Assembly: GCA_021323635.1 (NCBI GenBank)
Contig: JAJPKQ010000044.1
Coordinates: 1-55,003 of the forward strand
Direction: 5' to 3'
From: a bacterium
GTDB lineage: Bacteria > Actinomycetota > Thermoleophilia > Solirubrobacterales > Solirubrobacteraceae
DNA length: 55,003 bases
Below, one piece after another: positions 40,697 to 50,221 of the stretch. The notes below the pieces were generated by a model, which was given only the letters and a program-made list of their open reading frames with translations, was not told the origin of the DNA and made no database searches. The position numbers were made by a program, and so were the translations under genes. The stretch's first letter is position 1. The number at the start of each line of letters is the position of its first letter.

Positions 40697-41279
40697 CAAG
40701 CGCACAGCGTCTGCGCCCGCAGCGCAGGGGGCGCGGGCTCCGCAGGCCCAGGAGCAGGAGCCGCCGCCTCCGCACCGGCCGCCGCCCGGACCGCCCGGCC
40801 ACGGCCGCCATGAGCTGCCGGGGCGAGCGGAGCCCTCGGAGCGCTTCGACATCGAGGAGGAAGAGGAGGAGTACGAGGGCGAGGAGCTCGATGACGAGGA
40901 GGATGAAGAGGAGAGCGAGTCGGTGACGGTCGAGATCAGCGGCCTCTCCCTCTACACCCGCCACGGCACCAGCGAGGCCGAGCGCGAGGTCGGGCAGCGG
41001 CTGGTGATCGACCTGCGCTTGGACCTCGGCCGCTGCGCTGCGACCGCGACCGATGAGCTCGAGGACACCGTCGACTACGCGGAGGTCTGCCAGCTGGTGG
41101 CGCTGATCGCCCAGCAGCGCTCCTACCGCACGCTCGAGCGCCTCTGCGCGCGCATCGCCGAGCGCCTGCTCGACGACTACGAGATCGAGGGCGTTTGGGT
41201 CAAGGCGATGAAGCCCGAGCCGCCGATCACGCTGCCGGTCGACGGCGTCTCGGTCGAGCTCTGGCGTGAGTCGATCTAG
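40689..41279 (+). CDS. folB: Dihydroneopterin aldolase with acidic N-terminal extension
   Basis: This 196 aa protein has a normal FolB core from about residue 78 (VTVEISGLSLYTRHGTSEAEREVGQRLVIDLRL, then DTVDYAEVCQLV and TLERLCARIAERLL). FolB makes 6-hydroxymethyl-dihydropterin and typically has about 120 residues. Here about 75 extra residues lead in: a Pro/Gln/Ala-rich stretch, then about 25 residues dominated by Glu and Asp. ATG 40689 overlaps the folP stop and has a TACGTT box 8 nt upstream. The alternative of a later start is possible but would leave the acidic frame unexplained. Confidence 0.88.
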   Translation: MSSKRTASAPAAQGARAPQAQEQEPPPPHRPPPGPPGHGRHELPGRAEPSERFDIEEEEEEYEGEELDDEEDEEESESVTVEISGLSLYTRHGTSEAEREVGQRLVIDLRLDLGRCAATATDELEDTVDYAEVCQLVALIAQQRSYRTLERLCARIAERLLDDYEIEGVWVKAMKPEPPITLPVDGVSVELWRESI

Positions 41280-41826
41280 CCCGCCTGAGGACGGGCGCCC
41301 AGAGCGCTCGCGCGCCGCCCTGCTCTCGCTGGGCAGCAACATCGGATCTCGGCGCGCAAACCTGCGCGCGGCGCTTGAGCGCCTCGCCGCGGCGGATCTT
41401 GTGATCGAGCGCTGCTCTGCGCTCTACGACACCGACCCGGTCGGCGAGATCACCGATCAGCGCTCCTTCCTGAACATGTGCGTGCTTGCGCGCACGCAGC
41501 TGCCCGCGGCGCAGCTGCTTGCCCGCTGCAAGGCGATCGAGCTTGCGCTCGGGCGCGACCCGGACGCTCCCCGCCACGCTCCCCGCCCCGTGGACATCGA
41601 CATCCTGCTGCTGGGCTCAGAGCGCCACCGCGACGAGCGCCTGCAGATCCCCCATCCGGCGCTGCTTGAGCGCCGCTTCTACCTGATCCCGGCGCTTGAG
41701 ATCGACTTTGAGCTTGCCACGCCCGCCGGAGAGCGCCTTGCCGATGCGCTGGCGCTGCTGCCGGTTGAGGAGGGGGTGCGCTTCGCCTATCCCGCCAGCG
41801 CGGTGATCGGCGCGCAGGCGCGATAA
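41266..41826 (+). CDS. folK: HPPK, 6-hydroxymethyl-dihydropterin pyrophosphokinase
   Basis: This 186 aa kinase pyrophosphorylates the FolB product for FolP. ALLSLGSNIGSRRANLRAAL, NMCVLARTQLPAAQLL, the RPVDIDILLLG metal/ATP motif and IPHPALLERRFYLIPALEI are typical. GTG 41266 lies inside the folB 3' end with a 14-nt overlap, so expression is coupled. Length is normal for the family. Confidence 0.93.
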   Translation: MSRSSPPEDGRPERSRAALLSLGSNIGSRRANLRAALERLAAADLVIERCSALYDTDPVGEITDQRSFLNMCVLARTQLPAAQLLARCKAIELALGRDPDAPRHAPRPVDIDILLLGSERHRDERLQIPHPALLERRFYLIPALEIDFELATPAGERLADALALLPVEEGVRFAYPASAVIGAQAR

Positions 41827-41827
41827 T
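41822..41827 (+). promoter_or_regulatory. -10 box of coaX
   Basis: GATAAT lies 6 nt before GTG 41834 and overlaps the folK stop, so coaX may have its own leaderless transcript besides read-through. Confidence 0.45.
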
Positions 41828-41833
41828 CACGCC

Positions 41834-42610
41834 GTGCTCTTGGCGGTCGATGTCGGCAACACCCAGACCCATTTCGGGGCCTTTCGCGAGCGCGCGCTGA
41901 TCGAGCACTGGCGGCTTGCGACCGTCCGCGAGTCAACCGCCGATGAGCTCGGCTCGGCGCTCTCCTCGCTGCTTGCCCTGCGCGGGCTCTCCTTCGCCGA
42001 TCTCGACGGCTCGGTGATCTCAGCGACTGTTCCTGCGCTTGCGCCCCAGTGGCGGGAGATGGCGGAGCGCTACCTCGGCCACGAGCCGCTGGTGGTCGGT
42101 CCGGGGATCAGGACGGGGATGGCGATCCGCTACGACAACCCGCGCGAGATCGGGCCCGATCGGCTGGTTGGGGCGGTGGCCGCCTACGAGCGCTTCAAGG
42201 GCGCGTGCATCGTCGTCGACTTCGGCACCGCGATCACCTTCGACCCGGTCTCCGCGCAGGGCGAGTACCTGGGCGGGATCATCATGCCCGGCCTTGAGAT
42301 CGCGCTGGAAGCGCTCACCGAGCGCGCTGCGGCGCTGCCGAAGGTTGACATCACGATCGCGCCGCGGGCGCTGATCGGCAAGTCGACGATCGAGGCGATC
42401 CGCTCGGGCATGATCTACGGCTTCGCGGGCGCGGTTGACTCCGTGATCGGGCGCCTGCGCGCAGAGCTTGGCAGCGGCGCGCGGAGCATCGCGACGGGCG
42501 GCCTCGCGCAGGCGATCGCCCCCTTTGCTAGCAGCCTGGAAGAGGTTGACGACCTCTTGATCTTGGAGGGGCTGCGGCTGCTCTTTGAGCGCAACAGCGA
42601 GCAGCCCTGA
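41834..42610 (+). CDS. coaX: Type III pantothenate kinase
   Basis: This 258 aa ASKHA-fold kinase catalyses the first step of CoA synthesis. LLAVDVGNTQTHFGAF is the phosphate-1 motif, VVDFGTAITFDPVSAQGEYLGGIIMPGLEIALEAL carries the second phosphate and adenosine regions, and GKSTIEAIRSGMIYGFAGAVD the C-terminal signature. GTG 41834 is 7 nt after the folK stop. Position between folK and lysS is common in actinobacteria. Confidence 0.93.
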   Translation: MLLAVDVGNTQTHFGAFRERALIEHWRLATVRESTADELGSALSSLLALRGLSFADLDGSVISATVPALAPQWREMAERYLGHEPLVVGPGIRTGMAIRYDNPREIGPDRLVGAVAAYERFKGACIVVDFGTAITFDPVSAQGEYLGGIIMPGLEIALEALTERAAALPKVDITIAPRALIGKSTIEAIRSGMIYGFAGAVDSVIGRLRAELGSGARSIATGGLAQAIAPFASSLEEVDDLLILEGLRLLFERNSEQP

Positions 42611-42624
42611 GCGAGCGCGCCGGC

Positions 42625-42630
42625 TAGCCT
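42625..42630 (+). promoter_or_regulatory. -10 box of the dus gene
   Basis: TAGCCT is 8 nt before ATG 42639. A TGAGG between them could also serve as a weak Shine-Dalgarno, so a leaderless start is less certain here. Confidence 0.35.
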
Positions 42631-42638
42631 CTGTGAGG

Positions 42639-43667
42639 ATGCAGGCAACCGCTCAGAGCACGCTGCCCTCGCTGCAGGAGCCCTTCTCGATCGGCTCGGT
42701 GCGGATCCCCAATCGCCTGGTGCTGGCGCCGCTGGCGGGCATCGGCAACTGGTTTGTGCGCTGGCAGGCCAAGCGCTACGGCGCCGGCCTCGCGGTCTCG
42801 GAGATGGTCTCAAGCCACGCGATCGCCTATCGCAACCGCCGCACGCTGGCGGAGCTGCTGCGCATCGAGGAGCGCGAGCGCTGCGGCGGGCCGGTCTCGA
42901 TCCAGCTCTTCGGCGCCGATCCGCAGGTCATGCGCAGCGCCGCCCGCGCGGCGGCGGGCGCGGGCGCCGACCTGATCGACCTGAACATGGGCTGCCCGGT
43001 GCCGAAGGTCTGTCGCAGCGGCGCGGGCGCGGCGCTGCTTGAGGACCCCGAGCGGGCGATCGCGCTGGTGGCGGCCGCGCGTGAGGGCAGCTGCCTGCCG
43101 GTGACCGTGAAGCTGCGCTGCGGTCGGCGCGCGGGCGAGCGCGGCGGCGTGGAGCTTGCGCTGCGGCTGGTGCGCGAGGGTGGCGCGGCGGCGGTCGCGC
43201 TGCACCCGCGGCCGGCGAGCGCGCGCCATGCGGGCGCTCCCGACTACGCGCTGGCCGCGGAGCTTGCGGCGCAGCTCGACGTGCCGGTGATCCTGAGCGG
43301 CGGCATGCGCAGCGCCGAGCAGATCCGCGCCGTCTTTGCGCAGACGGGGGTTGCCGCGGTGATGCTCGCGCGCGGGAGCCTCGGCAACCCGTGGCTGTTT
43401 GCGCAGCTGGCGGGCAAAGAGCAGGGGCCGCCGAGCGCCGAGGCGGTGCTCGAGGAGCTCTCCTGGGTGATCGCGCGCGCGCAGGAGCACCTCGGCGCAG
43501 AGCGCGCGTGTCGCTACCTGCGCAAGCACTATCCCTGGTATGTGGCGCGCCTGGGGCTCGCCAAGGCGCAGGCGCGCGCACTGCTTGCGCGCCTGCAGCG
43601 GGCGGCCACGCTGGAGCAGGCGTGGGCGCTGCTTGCGCAGGGCGCGCACATGCGCGCGGATCCATAG
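42639..43667 (+). CDS. dusB: tRNA-dihydrouridine synthase (DusB-like)
   Basis: This 342 aa flavoenzyme reduces uridines of tRNA to dihydrouridine. LVLAPLAGIGNWFVRWQAKRYGAGLAVSEMVSS matches the FMN-binding start of the barrel, SIQLFGADPQVM and LIDLNMGCPVPKVCRSGAGAALL contain the catalytic Cys after PKV, and MLARGSLGNPWLFAQL and YLRKHYPWYV complete the pattern. The substrate loop motif is slightly altered from GVTD to GIGN. It is followed by greA on a separate promoter. Confidence 0.88.
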   Translation: MQATAQSTLPSLQEPFSIGSVRIPNRLVLAPLAGIGNWFVRWQAKRYGAGLAVSEMVSSHAIAYRNRRTLAELLRIEERERCGGPVSIQLFGADPQVMRSAARAAAGAGADLIDLNMGCPVPKVCRSGAGAALLEDPERAIALVAAAREGSCLPVTVKLRCGRRAGERGGVELALRLVREGGAAAVALHPRPASARHAGAPDYALAAELAAQLDVPVILSGGMRSAEQIRAVFAQTGVAAVMLARGSLGNPWLFAQLAGKEQGPPSAEAVLEELSWVIARAQEHLGAERACRYLRKHYPWYVARLGLAKAQARALLARLQRAATLEQAWALLAQGAHMRADP

Positions 43668-43677
43668 CGGACGGGCG

Positions 43678-43683
43678 CTATAC
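43678..43683 (+). promoter_or_regulatory. -10 box of greA
   Basis: TATACT lies about 118 nt before the greA ATG, leaving a leader of roughly 110 nt. That leader contains a perfect GTTGCGCAAC palindrome (43772-43781) whose function is unknown. Confidence 0.5.
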
Positions 43684-43801
43684 TCCTGCGCTCGCCCGGC
43701 GCAGCGCGCGCCCGATCGCCCCGTCAAGAGCGGGGCGTCGTGCATCTAGGCGCACCTGCGAGCGGGCGCTTGTTGCGCAACGTGACCAACGAGGTAGCGA
43801 T

Positions 43802-44287
43802 ATGCCAAAGGACCTGATCCTCACCCCCGACGGACTTGAGAAGCTCAAGGAGGAGCTCGAGCTGCTGCAGACCGAGCGGCGACGCGAGGTGGCCGCGCGC
43901 ATCAAGGAGGCGCGCGAATTCGGCGACATCTCCGAGAACTCGGAGTACAACGACGCCAAGAACGAACAGGCGATGCTCGAGACGCGCATCGCGCAGCTGG
44001 AAGAGAAGCTGCGGATGGCGACGGTGATCGATGTCGAGGAGATCTCGACCGACGTCGTCCAGGTCGGCTCGATCGTCCACGTCAAGGACGAAAAGACCGG
44101 AAAGTCGGCGAAGTACACGATCGTGGGCTCCGCGGAGGCAAAGCCGGAGGAGAGCAAGCTCTCCAACGAGTCGCCCGTCGGCCGCGCCCTGCTCGGGCGT
44201 CGCCGCAACGAGGTGGTCGCGGTGCAGGTGCCGCGCGGGCCGGCGCGCAAGCTGAAGATCACCAAGATCGACACCGCCTACAAGTAG
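43802..44287 (+). CDS. greA: Transcription elongation factor GreA
   Basis: This 161 aa factor rescues backtracked RNA polymerase by stimulating transcript cleavage. The N-terminal coiled coil has the acidic tip EFGDISENSEYNDAKNEQ, and the C-terminal FKBP-like domain has the VQVGSIVHVKDEKTGKS, YTIVGSAEAKPEESKLSNESPVGRALLG sequence. ATG 43802 has GAGG 8 nt upstream. lysS starts 10 nt downstream. Confidence 0.95.
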   Translation: MPKDLILTPDGLEKLKEELELLQTERRREVAARIKEAREFGDISENSEYNDAKNEQAMLETRIAQLEEKLRMATVIDVEEISTDVVQVGSIVHVKDEKTGKSAKYTIVGSAEAKPEESKLSNESPVGRALLGRRRNEVVAVQVPRGPARKLKITKIDTAYK

Positions 44288-44297
44288 AGGCCTGGGG

Positions 44298-45803
44298 ATG
44301 GCGGCCCCCGAGCACGGGCGGCGGATCGAGGAGCTGATCGCCGAGCGGCGCGCGAAGGTGGAGCGCCTGCGCGAGGAGGGCCACTTCCCCTACTCCTACC
44401 CGGGCACGACCGCGGTTGCGCAGCTCGCAGAGCGCTTCGCCTCGCTGGCCCCCGGGGAGGAGTCCGGCGAGCACGCGCTGGTGGCCGGGAGGCTGCACGC
44501 CCGCCGCGAGCAGGGGCGGATCGCCTTCCTCGACCTGCTCGAGCGCAGCGGGACGATCCAGCTCTACGCCCGCCGCGACGTGCTCGGCCCGGAGCGCTTT
44601 GCAAGCCTCCTGGCGCTCGATCTGGGCGACCTGGTGGGCGCGGAGGGCTACGTGGTCCGCAGCCGTCGGGGCGAGCTCTCGCTGGCGCTCACGGACTTCA
44701 AGGTGCTTGCCAAGGCGCTGCGCCCGCCGCCGGACAAGCATGCTGGGATCACGGACGTGGAGCTGCGCCACCGCCGGCGTGAGCTTGACCTGATGGCAAG
44801 CGCGGAGGTGCGCGCGCGCTTTGCGGCACGGGCGCGGATCATCGCCGCGGTGCGCGCCTATCTCGATGGCGAGCGCTTCATCGAGGTCGAGACGCCCGTG
44901 CTGCAGCCCCTCTACGGCGGCGCGCTGGCGCGCCCGTTCGTGACCCACCACAACGAGCTTGGCCGCGACCTCTACCTGCGCATCGCGACGGAGCTCTACC
45001 TCAAGCGCCTGATCGTGGGCGGGCTGGAGCGCGTCTATGAGCTGGGCAAGGACTTCCGCAACGAGGGCGTCTCGCACAAGCACAACCCGGAGTTCACGAT
45101 GGTCGAGTGGTATGAGGCCTACGCCGACTACCGCGATGGGGCGGCGCGCCTGGAAGCGGTCGTGCGCGCGGCGGCAGCTGCTGTCGGCGGCGGCGCCGCT
45201 GAGCGCTTCGCGGGCCCCTGGCGGCGGCTGACCTTCGAGCAGGCGATCGCCGAGCACACCGGCATCGAGACCACGCGCTTCACCGACGTGGCCGCGCTGC
45301 GCGCGGAGATCGAGCGCCGCGGCCTGGCGGTGGGCAGCCACGAGCAGAGCTACGGCGCGCTGCTCGACGCGCTGCTCTCTTCCCACGTGGAGCCGAAGCT
45401 GATCGAGCCGACGCTGATCTTCGACTACCCGATCGAGATCTCCCCGTTTGCGCGCGTGCACCGCGACGATCCGCGCCTGGCGGAGCGCTGGGAGGCCTTC
45501 GTGGACGGGATCGAGATCGCAAACGCCTTCTCCGAGCTCCAGGACGCCGATCTTCAGCGCGAGCGCTTTGAAGCGCTTGCGGCCGCCCGCGAGCGCTCGC
45601 GGGAGCAGCGGGGAGGCATGGGCGGCGCGCAAGAGGAGGAGTCCACGGTGCCCTTCGACGCGGAGTACATCGCTGCGCTTGAGCAGGGGATGCCGCCGAC
45701 CGCGGGCGTGGGCCTCGGCATCGACCGCCTCGTGATGGCGCTGACCGGAGCGCGCACGATCCGTGAGGTGATCCTCTTCCCGGCGCTGCGCCCGCGCGCG
45801 TGA
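44298..45803 (+). CDS. lysS: Lysyl-tRNA synthetase, class II
   Basis: This 501 aa enzyme charges tRNA(Lys). The N-terminal OB fold has ALVAGRLHARREQGRIAFLDLLERSG. The catalytic domain has motif 1 (IEVETPVLQPLYGGALARPF), motif 2 (ELGKDFRNEGVSHKHNPEFTMVEWY) and motif 3 (GVGLGIDRLVMALTG). It ends just before the clpC leader region. ATG 44298 is 10 nt after the greA stop with GGGG upstream. Length is normal. Confidence 0.95.
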   Translation: MAAPEHGRRIEELIAERRAKVERLREEGHFPYSYPGTTAVAQLAERFASLAPGEESGEHALVAGRLHARREQGRIAFLDLLERSGTIQLYARRDVLGPERFASLLALDLGDLVGAEGYVVRSRRGELSLALTDFKVLAKALRPPPDKHAGITDVELRHRRRELDLMASAEVRARFAARARIIAAVRAYLDGERFIEVETPVLQPLYGGALARPFVTHHNELGRDLYLRIATELYLKRLIVGGLERVYELGKDFRNEGVSHKHNPEFTMVEWYEAYADYRDGAARLEAVVRAAAAAVGGGAAERFAGPWRRLTFEQAIAEHTGIETTRFTDVAALRAEIERRGLAVGSHEQSYGALLDALLSSHVEPKLIEPTLIFDYPIEISPFARVHRDDPRLAERWEAFVDGIEIANAFSELQDADLQRERFEALAAARERSREQRGGMGGAQEEESTVPFDAEYIAALEQGMPPTAGVGLGIDRLVMALTGARTIREVILFPALRPRA

Positions 45804-45844
45804 GCGGGGGTGCCGGCAGCTGCAGAGCGCGCAGGGGCTCCTGG

Positions 45845-45850
45845 TAAACT
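45845..45850 (+). promoter_or_regulatory. -10 box of clpC leader
   Basis: TAAACT is positioned so that transcription would begin at about 45857, right at the 5' side of the structured leader. No clear -35 is visible. Confidence 0.45.
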
Positions 45851-45858
45851 TGCGTTGA

Positions 45859-45998
45859 GAGGTTGCCGATGAAGCCTGGGAACCCACTTCGAGGCTATTG
45901 CCAAGAAGTTGGGATGACCGGGTGATTGATGATCCCGGATCGACCGATAACCGGAAGAGAACCTATCAGCCGAACCAGCTTATAGCCTGAGGCACCAG
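45859..45998 (+). ncRNA. Structured clpC leader, candidate divergent c-di-AMP (ydaO-type) riboswitch
   Basis: The leader opens with GGTTGCCGAT, near the start of ydaO-type riboswitches. GGTTGCC (45861-45867) can pair with GGCACC (45991-45996) as a closing stem with one bulge. Inside are TGGGAACCCA and TTGGGATGACC, resembling the family's GGGGACCCA and TTGGGGTGAATC, then CCGAACCAGCTTATAGCC, resembling the CCCGACAGCTAACC element. Internal pairings are AGCCT/AGGCT (45873-45877, 45892-45896) and CCGGG/CCCGG (45918-45922, 45934-45938). The c-di-AMP synthase gene disA is 4 kb downstream. The match is by eye and imperfect. Confidence 0.45.
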
Positions 45999-46015
45999 AG
46001 GACATAGACCAAGTA

Positions 46016-46039
46016 CCGCATCAGCCCGGCTGCATGCGG
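46016..46039 (+). promoter_or_regulatory. Second hairpin in the clpC leader
   Basis: CCGCATCAGC pairs with GCTG-C-ATGCGG, giving ten base pairs with one bulged C and a CCG loop. It lies between the riboswitch-like element and the clpC Shine-Dalgarno (GGAAGGAAG), so it could be the expression platform or a terminator/sequestering stem. Confidence 0.4.
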
Positions 46040-46095
46040 CGCCAGGAGAGCGGCTCCAGGCGTCGAAGCGGACAGGCAGGAAGGAAGCACTAGAG

Positions 46096-48774
<2,679 letters not shown>

Positions 48775-48797
48775 GTAGCGCTGGGCTGCCGCGGCGC

Positions 48798-49223
48798 CTA
48801 AGCGAGCGGGTTTTCCCAGCGCAGCTCGGCGAAGCGTGCGAAGTCCCCGTCGGTGCTGCAGAGGGTGAGCCCGTGCTCGATCGCCAGCGCGGCAAGGTGG
48901 GCATCGGGCAGCAGATCTGCATTTACTCCGTCGTGCAGCAGCGCGCCGAGCACGGCGTGGTGGCGCTCTGTCGGTATGGGGATCCAGGCTGCTCTGACGG
49001 CAAGCCAGCTTGAGATCTCCCGCCAGGCATCGCTCGTGCGCGCCGGGGGGTCAAAGATGCGGGGATTTGTCACAATGCGCAGATAGGCGATCAGCGACTG
49101 CCAGGGCAGACCCACGCGCGCGCTGCCGTTCAGCCGCTCCTGCAGCCACGCGCGCGCCGCGCGGTGCTCGGGCAGCTGGGCGACAGAGGCGTAGATCAGC
49201 AGGTTTGCGTCAACGAGGATCAG
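48798..49223 (-). CDS. VapC-like PIN-domain toxin with CTG start
   Basis: This 141 aa PIN ribonuclease reads LILVDANLLIYASVAQLPEH from a CTG at 49223, and ends DAHLAALAIEHGLTLCSTDGDFARFAELRWENPLA, the usual VapC finish with two conserved Asp sites. The in-frame TGA lies four codons upstream of the CTG and no ATG, GTG or TTG lies between them. The first alternative (GTG at 49115) would lose the catalytic DAN motif. The CTG overlaps the antitoxin TGA as CTGA, pointing to translational coupling. It lies inside the segment bracketed by clpC 3'-end copies. Confidence 0.8.
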   Translation of the reverse strand: MILVDANLLIYASVAQLPEHRAARAWLQERLNGSARVGLPWQSLIAYLRIVTNPRIFDPPARTSDAWREISSWLAVRAAWIPIPTERHHAVLGALLHDGVNADLLPDAHLAALAIEHGLTLCSTDGDFARFAELRWENPLA

Positions 49224-49468
49224 CGGTGGCCCTCACCCTCGCTCAGGGCAATCACCGCGGCGATGTCGTCGAAGCTGCGCAGCAGCGGCCGGCCGACCGC
49301 AAGCGGCTCGATGCGTACTTGCCGGTCCTCATCGTGCTCACCCTCCAGATGGAGCAGCCCGGCGCGCAGGAGGTCGTTGACCTCCTGCTTGAAGGTGTGT
49401 CCAAGCGCCCGGCGGCGGCGCTCGATCGCCACCCTCAGGTCCTCGTCGATCGTCAGGGTCGTCCGCAC
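49220..49468 (-). CDS. VapB-like ribbon-helix-helix antitoxin
   Basis: This 82 aa antitoxin begins MRTTLTIDEDLRVAIERRRRALGHTFKQEVNDLLRAGL, a ribbon-helix-helix DNA-binding fold. The C-terminal DIAAVIALSEGEGHR should bind the toxin. Translation begins at GTG 49468, 7 nt after a -10 box, and the stop overlaps the toxin's CTG. It would repress its own promoter and neutralise the PIN toxin. Confidence 0.8.
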   Translation of the reverse strand: MRTTLTIDEDLRVAIERRRRALGHTFKQEVNDLLRAGLLHLEGEHDEDRQVRIEPLAVGRPLLRSFDDIAAVIALSEGEGHR

Positions 49469-49471
49469 GCA

Positions 49472-50011
49472 TCACATCATAGCCGCGTTGATGTGCTGAT
49501 GCCTGACACAGCGGCAGCAGGCCAGGTGCAGCGCCGCCCCTGCCGAGCGGCCCCGGGGCGAGCAGCTGCGGCTGGCGCACGGCCGGCGCCTGCAGGATCT
49601 GCGCCACCTCGCTCCCGCAACCACAAGCTCCGGCTCGAAGCGGCTGGGACGCCCGCAGGAGTCATCGTCGAGCCGCAAGGGGCTGCGCGCCGGAGGCTCG
49701 CCGGCGGCGACGGCCTGGAATGAGCGCGCGAGGAGCAGCCGCGCGTCGGCAAGAGCGTCGAGCACGTTTGACCTGTCCGAGGCGTTCGGGCCGTATAGCG
49801 CAGCGGCGGGCAGCACTCGTGTTGGCGCGGAGCGGCCCGCGGCTGGGATCTCGCGCACGAACTCACGCTCGGCGAGCGCGGTTGCCGCCAGCGAGAGCTC
49901 GAAGGAGTCGCGGAATGAGCGGACGTTCTCTGCGTGGAATGCAACCAGCGCTGTCGGAGCAGATGTGGATCGATCCGGCTTCGAAGGCTTGGATTTGCAG
50001 CGTCCCTGCAT
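49472..50011 (-). pseudogene. AAA-type ATPase (OLD/RloC-like), decayed N-terminal fragment
   Basis: From ATG 50011 the frame reads LVAFHAENVRSFRDSFELSL and YGPNASDRSNVLDALADARLLLARSF, matching the start of abortive-infection-type AAA_15/AAA_21 ATPases. The Walker A site should read GPNASGKSN, but GK is changed to DR. After RFEPELVVAGARW the sequence turns into Arg/Cys-rich nonsense and stops, about 170 residues into a family that usually has 380 or more. A TATAGA box (50019-50024) lies 7 nt upstream of the ATG. It is almost certainly a non-functional relic. Confidence 0.7.
49476..49481 (-). promoter_or_regulatory. -10 box of the vapBC pair
   Basis: TATGAT is 7 nt from the GTG start of the antitoxin on the minus strand, a leaderless layout. 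It overlaps the decayed end of the upstream ATPase fragment. Confidence 0.45.
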
Positions 50012-50063
50012 AAAGCATTCTATATTCGTCTGTACTCTGGAGCACAAGAGCTTTTGCAATCAG

Positions 50064-50190
50064 GTTGCGCCCGCGCAGTGGCTCCTGAGGGGCTGCCCGA
50101 GGTGACCGAGCCCTGCGCGCAGAGCAAGCGCGCCGCCCGCCCGCGTTCCGAGCAGCCCGAGGAGGGCCATTAGCGCCACCGCGGCGCCCT
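50064..50190 (+). repeat. Displaced second copy of the clpC 3' end
   Basis: This stretch still reads in frame as GLPEVTEPCAQSKRAARPRSEQPEEGH followed by TAG. It aligns with the clpC C-terminus GLPEVAEEPAEGERPAKRSARPRTEQPEGGD, and the CCGCGGCGCC just past the stop is also shared. The matching clpC region is 48678-48799. The copies are diverged but clearly homologous. About 1.3 kb with vapBC and the ATPase relic lies between them. Confidence 0.75.
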
Positions 50191-50207
50191 GGCGCCTGCG
50201 GATGGCG

Positions 50208-50213
50208 TAGAAT
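50208..50213 (+). promoter_or_regulatory. -10 box of disA
   Basis: TAGAAT lies 8 nt before GTG 50222. The CTGAGGT spacer could give weak Shine-Dalgarno pairing, but the spacing fits a leaderless start. Confidence 0.45.
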
Positions 50214-50221
50214 CTGAGGTC

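Noticed and set aside
44259-45887. 542-codon minus-strand frame across lysS
   Set aside because: It is antisense to a normal lysyl-tRNA synthetase and shows no domain of its own.
45859-46040. clpC leader considered as a T-box or lysine riboswitch because lysS is adjacent
   Set aside because: No T-box antiterminator sequence or lysine-riboswitch core is visible, and the leader lies downstream of lysS and not upstream of it.
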